From Stenotrophomonas sp046736075 (GTDB taxonomy: Bacteria > Pseudomonadota > Gammaproteobacteria > Xanthomonadales > Xanthomonadaceae): a stretch of 64,000 nucleotides of DNA. Every line of letters starts with the position of its first letter. The stretch's first letter is position 1. Both the position numbers and the translations under genes were made by a program. The stretch covers positions 1,922,001 to 1,986,000 of the forward strand of contig NZ_CP177163.1 in the NCBI RefSeq assembly GCF_046736075.1. The letters are read 5' to 3'. The notes under the pieces were generated by a model that saw nothing but the letters and a program-made list of their open reading frames with translations, searched no databases and was not told the origin of the DNA. This document shows positions 44,848 to 53,497 of the stretch, piece after piece.

Positions 44848-45753
44848 TCAGATCGCCCAGATCCCGGCAATCACCGCCACCACCAGGCCCCACTTGATCA
44901 CCTGGTAGGCCACTACGCTGCGCTCGCGCAGCGCCTTGGCCTTCAGGCGCACCTTGTAAACGCCGCCAAAGGCCTTGTTGACGCCACCGGTGGGATCGCC
45001 CGGCAGGTTCGGCGAGGCGCCACCGGCCAGCAGCGTGGACGCCACCGCACGGTTGAACAGGCCCGGCAGGCCGAAGCGCAGCGGGCGGGCGATGTCGCAG
45101 AACAGGATCACCCGGTCGTCCGGGGTCTCGTTGTGCGCGTGGTGGATGTAGGTTTCATCGAACATCATCCACTCGCCGTCGCGCCAGCTCTTCCTGATGC
45201 CGTCCACTTCGATGTAGCAGGCGTCATCGTTCGGCGTGGCCAGGCCGAGGTGCAGGCGCAGCGAGCCGGCGAAGGGATCGCGGTGCGGGCGCAGCTCGCT
45301 GCCCGACGGCAGCTGGGCGAACATCGCCGCGCGCACGTCCGGCAACGACTCCAGCAGCGCGGTGGTCTTCGGGCACAGCGTCCTCGCAGACGGGTGCGAC
45401 GGGCCATACCACTTCAGGTAGAAGCGCTTCCAGCCACGGCGGAAGAACGAATTGAAGCCGGCATCGTTGAACGTGCTCGACGCGGCGATCTTGTCCGCAT
45501 CGCGCAGGGCCAGCGCTTCGTCGCGGATCATCTGCCAGTTCTCGCGCAGCGGTTCGAGCTGCGGGAACGCCTTGCCCGGGTCCAGGAACGGCGTGGTCGG
45601 CACCTTGGAGAACATGTACATGATCACGTTGATCGGGGCCATGAAGCTGGAGTGGTCCAGCAGCTGGCGCGACCAGCGCGCACGCACCTTGCCGCGGTAA
45701 TGGATGTACAGCACGCAGGCGACGAACAGCACTGCCAGCACGATTTTGATCAT
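44848..45753 (-). CDS. lpxO: aspartyl/asparaginyl beta-hydroxylase family, LpxO-like
   Basis: A 301-residue Fe2+/2-oxoglutarate-dependent dioxygenase anchored by an N-terminal membrane helix (IKIVLAVLFVACVLYIHYRGKVR) and a C-terminal one (QVIKWGLVVAVIAGIWAI). The double-stranded beta-helix metal motif is HxD...H in ELRPHRDPFAGSLRLHLGL and TYIHHAHNETPDDRVILFCD. This arrangement matches LpxO, which 2-hydroxylates an acyl chain of lipid A in the inner membrane. The ATG at 45753 has GGAGGA upstream. Lipid A as substrate is inferred from family resemblance. Confidence 0.85.
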   Translation of the reverse strand: MIKIVLAVLFVACVLYIHYRGKVRARWSRQLLDHSSFMAPINVIMYMFSKVPTTPFLDPGKAFPQLEPLRENWQMIRDEALALRDADKIAASSTFNDAGFNSFFRRGWKRFYLKWYGPSHPSARTLCPKTTALLESLPDVRAAMFAQLPSGSELRPHRDPFAGSLRLHLGLATPNDDACYIEVDGIRKSWRDGEWMMFDETYIHHAHNETPDDRVILFCDIARPLRFGLPGLFNRAVASTLLAGGASPNLPGDPTGGVNKAFGGVYKVRLKAKALRERSVVAYQVIKWGLVVAVIAGIWAI

Positions 45754-45967
45754 CAGTCTTCCTCCGGCAGGGCCGGACCTGGAACGGGGGGACGATGCAC
45801 GGGAGAAACCGGCACCGGCAGGGCGGCAGGGGGCGGGGACGTGCCGGGGAGGGGCGGCCGCCAATGTCGCGATAACAGCGTATGGTCCGCAGCACCCGCG
45901 TCGGGGTCAAGCGGGCAGCGGCTCAGGTTCAGCGTGCCGGCGGCAAACGGAGGCCTAGACTAGGCCG

Positions 45968-46921
45968 ATGTCCCACGCTGCCGCCGCCGATCCGTATCCG
46001 TCCCTGAGCCAGGCCTACGAGCGCTTTTTCGACCCGGTGCCGGGCGCGCAGGCACCCTGCGCCGTCCGCGTCGAGGGTCCGGCCGGGCCGCTGTGGCTGG
46101 ATCGGCATGGACCCGCCGATGCCGGGCTGACCGTCGTCCTGATTCATGGTGCGGGCGGCTATGGGCGGATGTTCGCGCCGCTGGCCCAGCGCCTGGCCGT
46201 GGCCGGCCACGAAGTGCTGGCCCCCGACCTGCCCGGCTATGGCCTCAGCCGTGGACACTGGACGCAGGTGGACTACGCCGCATGGAAGCGCACGCTGCTG
46301 GCGCTGATCGAGGCCGAACATGCGCAACGCCCGCGCCCCGTGGTGCTGCTGGGCGCCAGCATCGGCGGCTACCTGGCCTACCTGGTGGCGGCCGAGTCGC
46401 CCCATGTGCGCGGCCTGGTCGCCACCACCCTGGCCGACCCCCGCGACCGTGAGGTGCAGGCCGCACTGGTGCGGCGCCCGTGGATGCGGGCGCTGCTGCC
46501 GGCGCTGCGCCCGTTGAGCCGGGTCACCCGCGGCCTGCGGATACCGGTGCGCTGGTTCACCCACATGGACCGCATGTCCCGCGATCCCGCGCTGGCCGCC
46601 CTGGTCTGCAGCGACCCGCTCGGGGGCGGCAACCGCGTGCCGCTGGGCCTGCTGGCCTCCCTGTTCGACACCGCCCCGGCGCGCGAGCCCGAGCAGTTCG
46701 ATCGCTGCCCGGTGCTGATGGTGCATCCGGACCGCGACGCCTGGACGCCCGTGCGGATCAGCGACCGCTTCTACGCGCGTCTGGCCGCGCCCCGCCAGCG
46801 GGTGCTGCTGGAGCAGTGCGGGCATTTCCCCATCGAGCAGCCGGGCCTGGACCAGCTGCGCGACGCACTGCTGCCGTTCCTGGGACGCATCGCCCAATCA
46901 ACGGAAATCGCAACCGTCTGA
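45968..46921 (+). CDS. alpha/beta hydrolase
   Basis: A 317-residue hydrolase with oxyanion-hole motif LIHGAGGYGRMF, nucleophile elbow LLGASIGGYLAYL (Ser in G-A-S-I-G), acid strand VLMVHPDRDAWTPV and the catalytic histidine in CGHFPIEQPG. No signal peptide, so cytoplasmic. Substrate unknown; esterase or lipase-like. The start ATG 45968 lies 214 bases from the divergent hydroxylase gene. Confidence 0.88.
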   Translation: MSHAAAADPYPSLSQAYERFFDPVPGAQAPCAVRVEGPAGPLWLDRHGPADAGLTVVLIHGAGGYGRMFAPLAQRLAVAGHEVLAPDLPGYGLSRGHWTQVDYAAWKRTLLALIEAEHAQRPRPVVLLGASIGGYLAYLVAAESPHVRGLVATTLADPRDREVQAALVRRPWMRALLPALRPLSRVTRGLRIPVRWFTHMDRMSRDPALAALVCSDPLGGGNRVPLGLLASLFDTAPAREPEQFDRCPVLMVHPDRDAWTPVRISDRFYARLAAPRQRVLLEQCGHFPIEQPGLDQLRDALLPFLGRIAQSTEIATV

Positions 46922-47023
46922 TTCATAACGACATTAGTCGAATTGAGACACCTTTGTCCGATTCTGCGTGACGAACTGTTCCACGCCCGCCTACGACATT
47001 TCTCCGACAAATACTGGTTTGGT

Positions 47024-47037
47024 GTACTCGCGAGTAC
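47024..47037. promoter_or_regulatory. perfect 14-bp palindrome in an A+T-rich promoter region
   Basis: GTACTCGCGAGTAC is a perfect palindrome in the otherwise A+T-rich gap 46922-47127 before the kinase-like gene, about 90 bases ahead of its start. The A+T-rich stretch directly after it (ACTAAAATTAAC) could hold a -10. A TetR- or MarR-type operator is plausible; no match to a known site is claimed. Confidence 0.5.
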
Positions 47038-47127
47038 TAAAATTAACGAAATCTTTAGTTCCCGCCTTAGACAGCAGCACCGGTACGCCTGACGCATTGC
47101 GCCGACCGCCGGGTCGCCCAGACCCCC

Positions 47128-47778
47128 ATGAACAATTTCGCTTCCCCGTGTGTCGATGACACCGCCCCCGCCGAGCTGCTCAAGCGCGGCGAACGCCTTC
47201 TCGAACCCGACGTCTACCGCACCTGCCTCAACGGGCAGCCGGCGGTGGTCAAGGACTACACCCGTTATCGCGGCACACCGCTATCGCTGCTGGCGCGCCT
47301 GCTGGTGCGCCGCGAAGCGCGCATCCTGCAACGCCTGAGCGGCTGGAAACATGCCCCGGCCCTGCTCGGCACCATCGGCGGCCTGGCCCTGGGCATGGAG
47401 TTCATTCCCGGCCAGACGCTCAGCGCCGCCCAGTCGGTGGGCGTCGAGGTGTTCGAACAGCTCCAGTACGCCCTCAGCCGCCTGCATGCGGCCGGCATCA
47501 CCCACAACGACCTGCACGGCACCAATGTGATGGTCAGCGGCGGCGTGCCGGTCCTGGTCGACTTCACCTCGGCCTGGCGCAGCCCGCGCTGGCTGCCGGT
47601 GCACCCGGTCTCGCGCCAGCTGCGCCGCAGCGACATGAAGAACCTGCTGAAGATGCGCCAGCGCCTGACCGGGCTGAAGCCCACGCCCTCGCAGGCCGCG
47701 CTGGTGGCCGACCCACGCTGGGTGGCCAGCCTGCGCGTGGGCTGGAAGCGTTTCTATCGCTGGTTCAAGGCAGCCTGA
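47128..47778 (+). CDS. small protein-kinase-like (Kdo/RIO-type) protein
   Basis: A 216-residue compact kinase-fold protein. The catalytic loop is visible as GITHNDLHGTNVMVSGG (HxDxxxxN with Asp and Asn in place) and the metal-binding DFG equivalent as VLVDFTSAW. Ahead of it lie the lysine strand PAVVKDYTRYRG and MEFIPGQTLS. Short length and the HNDLHGTN style resemble bacterial lipopolysaccharide (Kdo/Hep) and RIO-type kinases. The basic C-terminus (LRVGWKRFYRWFKAA) may contact membrane. Substrate, lipid sugar or protein, is undetermined. Confidence 0.85.
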   Translation: MNNFASPCVDDTAPAELLKRGERLLEPDVYRTCLNGQPAVVKDYTRYRGTPLSLLARLLVRREARILQRLSGWKHAPALLGTIGGLALGMEFIPGQTLSAAQSVGVEVFEQLQYALSRLHAAGITHNDLHGTNVMVSGGVPVLVDFTSAWRSPRWLPVHPVSRQLRRSDMKNLLKMRQRLTGLKPTPSQAALVADPRWVASLRVGWKRFYRWFKAA

Positions 47779-47812
47779 GGGCCGGGTGCCGGGCAATGCG
47801 GCACCCTCTGCC

Positions 47813-48151
47813 TTACAGCGCGTCGGCGTCGAGTTCGCCGGTGCGGATGCGCACCACGCTGCCGAGGTCGTACACGAACACCTTGCCGTCGCCGATCTTG
47901 CCGGTGCCTGCCGCCTTGACGATGGCCTCGACCACCTCCTCGACCTGACCGTCGGTGACCGCCACTTCGATCTTCACCTTCGGCAGGAAATCGACCACGT
48001 ACTCGGCACCGCGGTACAGCTCGGTATGGCCCTTCTGCCGCCCGAAGCCCTTGACCTCGGTCACCGTGATCCCGGTGACGCCGCGCTCGGCCAGCGCTTC
48101 GCGCACGTCGTCGAGCTTGAACGGCTTGACCACCGCCATGACCATCTTCAT
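47813..48151 (-). CDS. glnK: nitrogen regulatory PII protein
   Basis: A 112-residue trimeric PII signal protein sensing 2-oxoglutarate and ATP/ADP and controlling AmtB, GlnE or NtrB. Starts MKMVMAVVKPFKLDDVREALAE; the T-loop uridylylation tyrosine is in LYRGAEYVVDF (Y51), with the ATP-binding GKIGDGKVFV and RIRTGE. An amtB gene is not in the window, so GlnK versus GlnB cannot be settled; the N-terminal form leans to GlnK. Divergent from ubiK. Confidence 0.93.
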   Translation of the reverse strand: MKMVMAVVKPFKLDDVREALAERGVTGITVTEVKGFGRQKGHTELYRGAEYVVDFLPKVKIEVAVTDGQVEEVVEAIVKAAGTGKIGDGKVFVYDLGSVVRIRTGELDADAL

Positions 48152-48277
48152 CTGCTGGGCTCCTGTATTTCCGGCGAGCGAGAATAACGCCTGTCCGCCG
48201 GTGAACGCGATGCACCCGTATCGGTGCCGGCGCCGCCGTGGCGGATTATCCTTAGCGTATACCCCGCGGAGCACAGC

Positions 48278-48538
48278 ATGATCGACCTCAACCACCTGGA
48301 TGACCTGGCCCGCCGCCTGAGCGACATGGTCCCGCCGGGCCTGCGCCAGTCGCGCGAGGAACTGCAGGCCACGTTCAAGACCGCTCTGCAGGCCGGGCTG
48401 GGCAAGCTGGACCTGGTTACCCGCGAGGAATTTGACGTCCAGCGCGCCGTGCTGTTGAAAACGCGCGAGAAGCTGGAAGCGCTGGAAAAGGTCGTGGCCG
48501 AGCTGGAGGCACGCGACCCGGCACCGCCAGCCGCCTGA
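48278..48538 (+). CDS. ubiK: ubiquinone biosynthesis accessory factor UbiK (BMFP family)
   Basis: An 86-residue helical protein. The start IDLNHLDDLARRLSDMVPPGLRQSREELQATFKTALQAGLGKLDLVTREEFDVQRAVLLKTREKLEALE is the BMFP/YqiC pattern, ending in a coiled coil that trimerises. In E. coli UbiK supports the cytosolic Ubi complex under aerobic growth. The ATG 48278 follows an AGCACAG with GCGGAG a few bases earlier. Confidence 0.92.
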   Translation: MIDLNHLDDLARRLSDMVPPGLRQSREELQATFKTALQAGLGKLDLVTREEFDVQRAVLLKTREKLEALEKVVAELEARDPAPPAA

Positions 48539-48640
48539 GCCGGCGCGCTTGCCTACCCGCGGGTGCGGCAAGCGCTGATGGACCATGCCGGCGTGCCCCG
48601 CCATCGTGGGCGGCATGGCCGATGACTGGAACGCACGCAG

Positions 48641-50146
48641 ATGAGCCTGGCCCTGGTGCACAGCCGCGCCCGGGCCGGCGTCAACGCGCCTGCCGTGCGC
48701 ATCGAAGTGATGCTTACCGGTGGGCTGCCGCATACCCAGATCGTCGGGCTGCCGGCCGCCGCCGTACGTGAATCGCGCGACCGCGTGCGCGCCGCGCTGC
48801 TCTGCGCCCAGTTCGAGTTCCCGCAGCGGCGCATCACCATCAACCTTGCACCCGCCGACCTGCCCAAGGAAGGGGGGCGTTTCGATCTCGCCATCGCACT
48901 GGGCATCCTCGCCGCGAGCGGGCAGATCGATCCACGCACGCTGGACGGCCATGAGTTCCTCGGCGAACTCGCCCTGACCGGCGAACTGCGCGGCGTGGAC
49001 GGCGTGCTACCCGCCGCGCTCGCCGCCGCCGCCGAACAGCGCGCCCTGGTGATTGCACCGGACAACGCCGCCGAAGCCGCCCTCGCCGCGCATGCCGATG
49101 TGCGCGTCGCGCGCACCCTGCTGGAGGTCTGCGCGGGCCTCGATGGCCGGTCGCTACCTGCCGCCACCGCCGAACCCGCGCCTGCACCGGCCAGCGCCGA
49201 CCTGCGTGACGTTCGCGGGCAGCACCAGGCGCGCCGCGCGCTCGAGGTCGCCGCCGCCGGCGCCCACCACCTGCTGCTGCTCGGCACGCCCGGCTGCGGC
49301 AAAACCCTGCTGGCCTCGCGGCTCCCCGGCATCCTGCCACCGCCCAGCGACGCCGACGCGCTGGAAACCGCTGCCGTGGCATCGTGCAGCGCCCACGGCA
49401 TCGACCCGTCGCGCTGGCGCGAGCGTCCGTTCCGCGCGCCACACCACACCGCCAGCGCGGTGTCGCTGGTGGGCGGCGGATCACACCCGCGCCCGGGTGA
49501 AATCTCGCTCGCACACAACGGCATCCTGTTCCTCGACGAACTGCCCGAGTGGAGCCGCCATGCGCTGGAAGTGCTGCGCGAGCCGCTGGAGTCCGGGCAC
49601 GTGGTGGTCACCCGGGCCGCACGCAGCGAGTGTTTTCCGGCACGCTTCCAGCTCATCGCCGCGATGAACCCCTGCCCCTGCGGCTGGGCCGGCGACCGCA
49701 GTGGGCGCTGTCGCTGCAGCGCCGACGCCATCGCCCGCTATCGCGGCCGCGTATCCGGCCCGCTGCTGGACCGCATCGACCTGCACGTGGACGTGCCACG
49801 GCTGGAACCCCGCGCGATGCGCGACGACGCGCCCGCCGGCGAAGACAGCGCCAGCGTGCGCGCACGCGTGATCGCCGCGCGCAACGTGCAGCTCGCGCGC
49901 GGCGGCATGCCCAACGCACAACTGCCGCCGGCGCTGCTCGCCCTGCACTGCCGGCTGGGCAATGCCGACCAGGACCTGCTCGAAGACGCAGTGGAGCGCC
50001 TGCAGCTCTCCGCCCGCTCGATGCACCGCATCCTGCGCGTGGCACGCACCATTGCCGATCTGGAGGGCAGCGCTGCCATCGCCAGCGCGCACCTGGCCGA
50101 GGCTATCGGCTACCGGCAGCTGGATCGGCAGGGGACGGGCACGTGA
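48641..50146 (+). CDS. YifB/ComM-type Mg-chelatase-like AAA+ ATPase
   Basis: A 501-residue protein with an N-terminal Lon-protease-like fold (VRESRDRVRAALLCAQFEFPQRRITINLAPADLPKEGGRFDLAIALGIL) followed by an AAA+ core: Walker A LLLGTPGCGKTLLA, Walker B ILFLDELPEWSRHALEVLREPLE, the four-Cys insert NPCPCGWAGDRSGRCRC, and arginine finger region RYRGRVSGPLLDRIDLHVDVP. ComM helicase aids branch migration in natural transformation. Family length is normal. Confidence 0.93.
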   Translation: MSLALVHSRARAGVNAPAVRIEVMLTGGLPHTQIVGLPAAAVRESRDRVRAALLCAQFEFPQRRITINLAPADLPKEGGRFDLAIALGILAASGQIDPRTLDGHEFLGELALTGELRGVDGVLPAALAAAAEQRALVIAPDNAAEAALAAHADVRVARTLLEVCAGLDGRSLPAATAEPAPAPASADLRDVRGQHQARRALEVAAAGAHHLLLLGTPGCGKTLLASRLPGILPPPSDADALETAAVASCSAHGIDPSRWRERPFRAPHHTASAVSLVGGGSHPRPGEISLAHNGILFLDELPEWSRHALEVLREPLESGHVVVTRAARSECFPARFQLIAAMNPCPCGWAGDRSGRCRCSADAIARYRGRVSGPLLDRIDLHVDVPRLEPRAMRDDAPAGEDSASVRARVIAARNVQLARGGMPNAQLPPALLALHCRLGNADQDLLEDAVERLQLSARSMHRILRVARTIADLEGSAAIASAHLAEAIGYRQLDRQGTGT

Positions 50147-50276
50147 CAACCTGCCCGGCGCTGGGGCCACAGTGCTCGGCCAATGCCAGGCGTTTGCCCA
50201 CCCAATAGCCGGCGGCGACCAGGCACCACGCCAGGGTTACCACGCCCACCACCACGTACTGTTGCCTGCTCTTCAT
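50103..50276 (-). CDS. possible small single-pass membrane protein
   Basis: A 57-codon frame from ATG 50276 (MKSRQQYVVVGVVTLAWCLVAAGYWVGKRLALAEHCG) with one clear hydrophobic helix after a basic start. It overlaps the 3' end of yifB by 44 bases on the other strand and has no strong ribosome-binding site, so it is uncertain. Same strand as the following CD225-like gene. Confidence 0.3.
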   Translation of the reverse strand: MKSRQQYVVVGVVTLAWCLVAAGYWVGKRLALAEHCGPSAGQVVTCPSPADPAAGSR

Positions 50277-50426
50277 CCGATGAACTCGCCGGTTTCCTGC
50301 GAGCGAGGATAGCCCCTTCGCCTTTTCAACGGGAGGCACCGGCGGCGCGAATCCAGGTGGTACTCACCGATGGCCTGCCGCATGCCGGCCGCTGGAGCGG
50401 CAGGACGCGCGTGTGATGCCGCGCGC

Positions 50427-50711
50427 TCAGGCGAATGCGCGCATCAGCAATCCATATGCAATGAACACCACCAGTAGTGCCGGCATCGTCAGCAACGAGG
50501 CGACCGACCAGCGCAACGCCTTGCGCGACGATGCGTTGGCCTGCTCGACGTTGCCGGCCAGAAACTGCGACGACACGCGGCAGGCATGGACGGTTGCCAC
50601 GATACCCAGCGGGAAGAAGCCCACGATGATGCCGAGGACGGCCCACATCATGTGATCCTTCGGCGCGGCAGTCGGGGCGGTTGGGGTGGGCTGGTGCATG
50701 GGCGTGCCCAT
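50427..50711 (-). CDS. CD225/dispanin-like small membrane protein
   Basis: A 94-residue protein with a Pro/Thr-rich N-terminus and two helices: HMMWAVLGIIVGFFPLGIVATVHACRVSSQFLAGNVEQANASSRKALRWSVASLLTMPALLVVFIAYGLL. The segment between helices (ACRVSSQFLAGNVEQANASSRKAL) fits the CD225/dispanin pattern, in which the first helix is a re-entrant or half-membrane segment. ATG 50699 is an equally good start. Function in bacteria unknown. Confidence 0.65.
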   Translation of the reverse strand: MGTPMHQPTPTAPTAAPKDHMMWAVLGIIVGFFPLGIVATVHACRVSSQFLAGNVEQANASSRKALRWSVASLLTMPALLVVFIAYGLLMRAFA

Positions 50712-50793
50712 CGCGGTGGAGGGCCGGGGATCATCCCGGTCCGCCGCCCGCAACACCATGCAACATGTTGAGTACTGCCACGCGCACCGCCCG

Positions 50794-51981
50794 CTACGCC
50801 ACGAACCGCGTCAGCCGCTGCAGATCCTTCTGATGCACGGTCAACGCATCCAGGAACAGGTTCGCCACCGCACGGGTATCGCGCCCGCGCGCGAAGGCCT
50901 CGCGCTGCAGCGTGTGCGCCACGGCACGCACGTCGGGCGAGAGCCGGGCGGTGTCCTGCGCGGCGATGCGCGCACCGGCCAGCAGCCAGCCGGCCACGTG
51001 TGTCGCCCATGCCGCGTTCAACCCGGCAACGATGCCCGGGTGGCGCGCCTCGTTGCCCAGCCCGAGGTTGAACACGGCCACGCCATCGTCGCCCTCGGGC
51101 AGCGGCACCCACGAATCCGAGCGTCCCAGGTGCATCGAACTGGGGGCCAGGCCGTTGGCGTGCAGGAACGTGCTGCAGCCGAAGCACGACGCCAGCTTGT
51201 GCGTGTTCCTGCCCAGCCCCAGTTCGAACGGACGCCCGTCGGGGAAGTTGCACCGCACCTGGGCCACCGCCCAGACCATGCCGTGGCAGTAGCCGCAGAC
51301 GTGTCCGTCGCCGTCCCACGTCGCGATGCGCGCCGCGGTTTCGATGGAACCGGCCTGCTTGGGCAGTTGCCGGGCCTGTTCCAGCGTCCATGCCGGATCG
51401 TCGTAGTGGATCAAGCCATGCCCGGGCACGCGGCGGTTCCAGCGACCGCCTTCGTCCGCATACGGAATCAACCGGCGCACCGAGCTGATCACCAAGGGGT
51501 TGATGTTGTCGGGATGATCGACGATGCCGTAGTACGCCCCGAACTCGGCGTCGAGGTTCTGTTCCATCAGCGGATCGTTGTCCAGCAGTTCGGTGATGCG
51601 CTGTTCCACCTCCGGTGTCCACTGGATCTGGCGACGCGCCTGCCGGGCCGCATCGTCGCCGTGCGGGCGCGAGACGGCGGCGATGGCGATCTGGCGGCGT
51701 GCCGGTTCGTAGCGGGGACTCTGGCCGACCCGCACCGTATCGGTCTGGATGCCGGTCAGCACCACCAACCGCTCCAGCACGCCCTGCAGCGCGTGGATGC
51801 CCTGCTCCACCTGTGCGGGCGGATCGGCCGGGTCCACGTCCCAGCACAGCACCACGCCCTGTTGCAGCGCGTCGTGCAGGAAGCCGAGAAACACGCAGCC
51901 GAAAATCACGTCCGATTCCAGCCGCGCCTGCGCTGCGTCCTCCGCCGCCAGGCCCAGCGGCCTGCCATTGATGATGCCCAT
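50794..51981 (-). CDS. hypothetical protein with CxxCH/CxxC cysteine motifs
   Basis: A 395-residue protein I do not recognise. The N-terminal 100 residues (from MGIINGRPLGLAAED) look like an alpha/beta domain; the middle is helical (WTPEVEQRITELLDNDPLMEQNLDAEF). The C-terminal half has DGHVCGYCHGMVWAVAQVRCNF and, 25 residues later, LASCFGCSTFLHANG: four cysteines in two CxxC pairs, probably a Zn site. No signal peptide, so the CGYCH is not expected to hold heme c. The PSSMHLGRSDSWVPLP motif after the second pair is unusual. Neighbours give no clue. Confidence 0.6.
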   Translation of the reverse strand: MGIINGRPLGLAAEDAAQARLESDVIFGCVFLGFLHDALQQGVVLCWDVDPADPPAQVEQGIHALQGVLERLVVLTGIQTDTVRVGQSPRYEPARRQIAIAAVSRPHGDDAARQARRQIQWTPEVEQRITELLDNDPLMEQNLDAEFGAYYGIVDHPDNINPLVISSVRRLIPYADEGGRWNRRVPGHGLIHYDDPAWTLEQARQLPKQAGSIETAARIATWDGDGHVCGYCHGMVWAVAQVRCNFPDGRPFELGLGRNTHKLASCFGCSTFLHANGLAPSSMHLGRSDSWVPLPEGDDGVAVFNLGLGNEARHPGIVAGLNAAWATHVAGWLLAGARIAAQDTARLSPDVRAVAHTLQREAFARGRDTRAVANLFLDALTVHQKDLQRLTRFVA

Positions 51982-52190
51982 CCTGCTCCCTCCTCCGTGG
52001 ACAAGGCAGGTCGCGCGGCATCCTCAAGGGGTGGGGATACCGCGCGCCTGCACCGCACTGCGCAACGCAGGCACGGCAGGCACAGCGTGGCAGCACAGCG
52101 CAGGCGTCACGGTGCCGCCTGTTGCAACGTCTTGACCGCCGGTAGCGGCCTGCGCTGGACAGGCGCGCAACGCGGTCGCACCCTGTCTGC

Positions 52191-52862
52191 ATGCGCATCC
52201 AACATCTCCTGCTGCCGGTATCCGATCCCGGCACCGTCGCCCGCTACTTCAGCACCGTGCTGGAGCTGGACACCACTGCGGACAAGGTCCGCATCGGCTG
52301 GAGCACGCTCCAGCTCGAACCCGCCGGGGATCGGCCGGTCGGCGGTGTGCACCTGGCCTTCACCGTCCCGCACAACCGCTTCGTTGAGGCCACCGCATGG
52401 CTGGATGCGCGCGCGCAGCGGCAGCGCGACGCCGAGGGCCGCGAGCACTTCGACTTTGGCGGCAGCTGGGATGCCGAGTCGATCTACTTCACCGGGCCTG
52501 ACGGGCTGATTCTGGAGCTGATCGCACGGCGGCGCCTGCCCGCATCGGATCGAACCGGGGCCTTCCACGGGAGCGAGATGACCTGCATCAGCGAGGTCGG
52601 CCTGCCGGCCGTTGCAGTGGACGCCATGCAGGCGCAGGTAGGGACCACGTTCGGCCTGGCACCGCTGTCCGCGCCCACCCCCCACTTCGCGCCAATGGGC
52701 GATGACGAAGGCCTGTTGATCGTGGTGGATGCCGCGCGCCGCTGGTTCCCGGAACAGCGCGCGCTGCCCAACGCGCAGGGTATCCAGGTGCGCCTGGCCG
52801 GCGTGGTACCGGGTGCCCTGCTGCGCGATGCCGCGCTCGACTGGCAGGTGCGCAGCGACTGA
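52191..52862 (+). CDS. VOC-superfamily (glyoxalase-like) protein
   Basis: A 223-residue protein of two VOC-type beta-alpha-beta modules. N-terminal MRIQHLLLPVSDPGTVARYFSTVLEL is the typical entry; GVHLAFTVPHNRFVEATAWL and YFTGPDGLILELIARR (with ExE-like metal ligand) follow. The second half (from about 120: TCISEVGLPAVAVDAMQAQVGTTFGL) is a degenerate second module. Dioxygenase, lyase or resistance function cannot be chosen. Confidence 0.8.
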   Translation: MRIQHLLLPVSDPGTVARYFSTVLELDTTADKVRIGWSTLQLEPAGDRPVGGVHLAFTVPHNRFVEATAWLDARAQRQRDAEGREHFDFGGSWDAESIYFTGPDGLILELIARRRLPASDRTGAFHGSEMTCISEVGLPAVAVDAMQAQVGTTFGLAPLSAPTPHFAPMGDDEGLLIVVDAARRWFPEQRALPNAQGIQVRLAGVVPGALLRDAALDWQVRSD

Positions 52863-52877
52863 GTGCGGCCTGACACA

Positions 52878-52904
52878 CGAAGCCCCGCATCATGCGGGGC
52901 TTCG
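52878..52904. terminator. palindromic hairpin between convergent genes
   Basis: CGAAGCCCCGCAT-CATGCGGGGCTTCG is a near-perfect palindrome between the VOC gene and the small minus-strand gene. It lacks a T tract but can form a stable hairpin; a moderate terminator for both directions. Confidence 0.5.
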
Positions 52905-52927
52905 CGGGCGGGCATGGCCGGCCGGCA

Positions 52928-53059
52928 TCACTCTTCTTCGTCCTGCCCGCCCTGCTGCTGGTTCTGGTTGCGCTGCTGCTGTGCCTGCTGTTGCTGCTGC
53001 TGTTGATCGCGCCCGCGTTCGTGGTCCTGCTGCGGGTTCTGATTGCGCTGCTGTGCCAT
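52928..53059 (-). CDS. 43-residue Gln/Asn-rich low-complexity protein
   Basis: Start ATG 53059 has CGGAGA 7 bases upstream. The product MAQQRNQNPQQDHERGRDQQ... is nearly all Q, N, R, D and E, ending in GGQDEEE; the run of glutamines is coded largely by CAG with CAA interspersed. It is too short for most predictors. A disordered, possibly stress-linked small protein is one idea; no known family. Coding is supported by ribosome-binding site and stop but not by homology here. Confidence 0.5.
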   Translation of the reverse strand: MAQQRNQNPQQDHERGRDQQQQQQQAQQQRNQNQQQGGQDEEE

Positions 53060-53497
53060 GTCCGGTCTCCGGGTGCCGCAGGCGGAATGCCGCGGTCGGG
53101 GACATGCTGTGCAGGAGCAGGTTAACGGTGCGTGGCCGTTTTCATACAACGGCGTCAATTCTGCTGCCGGCACGCCACGGAACATCCAGATCCCTTGCGC
53201 TACAAGGCGTGTGCGTGACTCATGACGCCTCGCCATGACGTCATGCACGGCGCCACGCGCGTGCTGAACAGGGGACCTCTACGCCCCCCGCGCCTGCCTG
53301 GATGGCCACCCGTTGCGCAGCCGCATCATTTCAATTGATGGCGCATTTGGTGAAGCACAGTTCCAGAGATGAAGCTGTTGAGAATCGTGCCCGGTTCCTG
53401 CGAGCTTCATCGCATTTCCCACGCTCGAATCACGACAACTCTGCACCACTCGAACAGGTGCAGTTTGGCGTGTTGACGCTATCGAACGGACCACGCG
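53060..53497. promoter_or_regulatory. 438-base intergenic region upstream of the hsd-like locus
   Basis: No convincing gene. The region turns less G+C-rich toward its middle (ATTTCAATTGATGGCGCATT) and presumably carries the promoter of the three-gene hsd-like locus and that of the small minus-strand gene. No integrase, repeat ends or tRNA mark a horizontal insertion here. Confidence 0.4.

Noticed and set aside
50794..51981. c-type cytochrome because of CGYCH
   Set aside because: No signal peptide and no heme-associated neighbours; paired CxxC motifs point to a metal site instead.
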